Positions 43,771 to 44,094 of a stretch of 44,094 bases of DNA are shown one piece after another. The notes under the pieces are model-generated. The model saw nothing but the letters and a program-made list of their open reading frames with translations. It did no database searches and was not told the DNA's origin. Origin of the DNA: an uncultured Chitinophagaceae bacterium. GTDB taxonomy: Bacteria; Bacteroidota; Bacteroidia; Chitinophagales; Chitinophagaceae. The translations under genes were made by a program, and so were the position numbers. The DNA lies in contig CAISCV010000228.1 of assembly GCA_903883945.1 (NCBI GenBank), forward strand, positions 1 through 44,094, written 5' to 3'. Position 1 is the first letter of the stretch. The number at the start of each line of letters is the position of its first letter.

Positions 43771-44094
43771 ATCTTTTCTCTCATTTAGTAAAGCAACAAA
43801 AATACTTGTAATAGTCTATCAAAGTGTGTGTTGCTTTTGAGAAAAAGATAATGTGTAAAAGTAATCTAACTACTCTAACTACATTTAGGTTGAAGCAATG
43901 ATAATAATATGATAATATCTGCGGTGGAGGGTTGAAAATGAGCACATGTTAGAAATAGACCTCTTCGGAAATTCATTTAGGCATACGAAAAGGTTTTGCA
44001 ATTCCGTTAATAGTTCTAAAAGCGTTTATGTTTTGGAAAGTTTTATCGAAATATTCGACATCAAGTTTCAAAAGAGCCACCGGGATTCATAAGA
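43771..44094. other. Right edge, no supported gene
   Basis: 324 bp of AT-rich sequence upstream of the SGNH hydrolase gene. A 48-codon frame (43946-44092) is present but not convincing. It is probably the promoter region of the hydrolase pair plus the margin of whatever lies beyond the window. Confidence 0.5.

Noticed and set aside
43946-44092. 48-codon frame at the right edge
   Set aside because: Short, no hydrophobic or domain pattern, no spacing to a neighbour gene; not enough to call.

Overview
This 44 kb window is a chromosomal segment of a Bacteroidota bacterium, most likely a member of the Chitinophagaceae or a near relative. The evidence is a SusC/SusD pair with ECF sigma and FecR anti-sigma regulators, three cargo proteins with type IX secretion (T9SS) C-terminal sorting domains, a DUF5686-type outer-membrane protein, several ...C-K-K lipoprotein signals, TAnnTTTG-like promoter boxes and weak Shine-Dalgarno sequences. 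I identified no tRNA, rRNA, CRISPR array or transposase gene.

Layout. (1) 1-2181: a 42-bp tandem array with palindromic ACACGTGT cores, one unrecognised protein, and a 156-bp MITE-like element bounded by inverted repeats and 12-bp direct repeats. (2) 2182-11442: a purine catabolism cluster. It encodes a single-chain (eukaryote-like) xanthine dehydrogenase, the membrane urate hydroxylase PuuD with a fused cytochrome c domain, a bifunctional OHCU decarboxylase/5-hydroxyisourate hydrolase (allantoin synthase), a DUF6986-like HpcH/HpaI-superfamily enzyme of unknown reaction, and XdhC. A type II toxin-antitoxin pair sits inside the cluster. Together these genes should take hypoxanthine/xanthine to S-allantoin without producing H2O2 at the urate step; no allantoinase or allantoate enzyme is present in the window. 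(3) 11556-16893, minus strand: an SDR oxidoreductase, a PhyH-family dioxygenase, a DUF5686 outer-membrane protein and a NarL-type response regulator without a kinase neighbour.

(4) 17886-26666, plus strand: ECF sigma, FecR anti-sigma, a 68-aa two-helix membrane protein, an STN-bearing SusC receptor, SusD, a small lipoprotein and a di-heme peroxidase/MauG-like protein. This looks like a TonB-dependent uptake locus with trans-envelope signalling. (5) 26792-34905: three large T9SS cargo proteins, then an 85-aa protein with a PID-CTERM-like tail and a 47-codon membrane ORF 8 bp downstream. (6) 34865-35517: a 12-unit array of 22-bp repeats, then four consecutive perfect short hairpins. (7) 35518-38766: housekeeping genes ribBA and def, a 66-aa conserved-looking protein and a secreted 310-aa protein. 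(8) 38836-43770, minus strand: an ECF sigma gene overlapping by 1 nt a gene whose product joins an anti-sigma-like N-terminus and one membrane helix to a C-terminal outer-membrane barrel, followed by a lipoprotein. Upstream of these are an ABM-family monooxygenase and two hydrolases that also overlap by 1 nt.

The most unusual items are: the sigma / anti-sigma-barrel fusion; the in-frame palindromic insertion in the xanthine dehydrogenase linker; the MITE-like element; the hairpin string before ribBA; the PID-CTERM-like protein with its tiny membrane partner; and a recurrent class of intergenic palindromes in which each gap is filled by a different short word written in both orientations. All functional calls come from reading motifs by eye; no database search was run.
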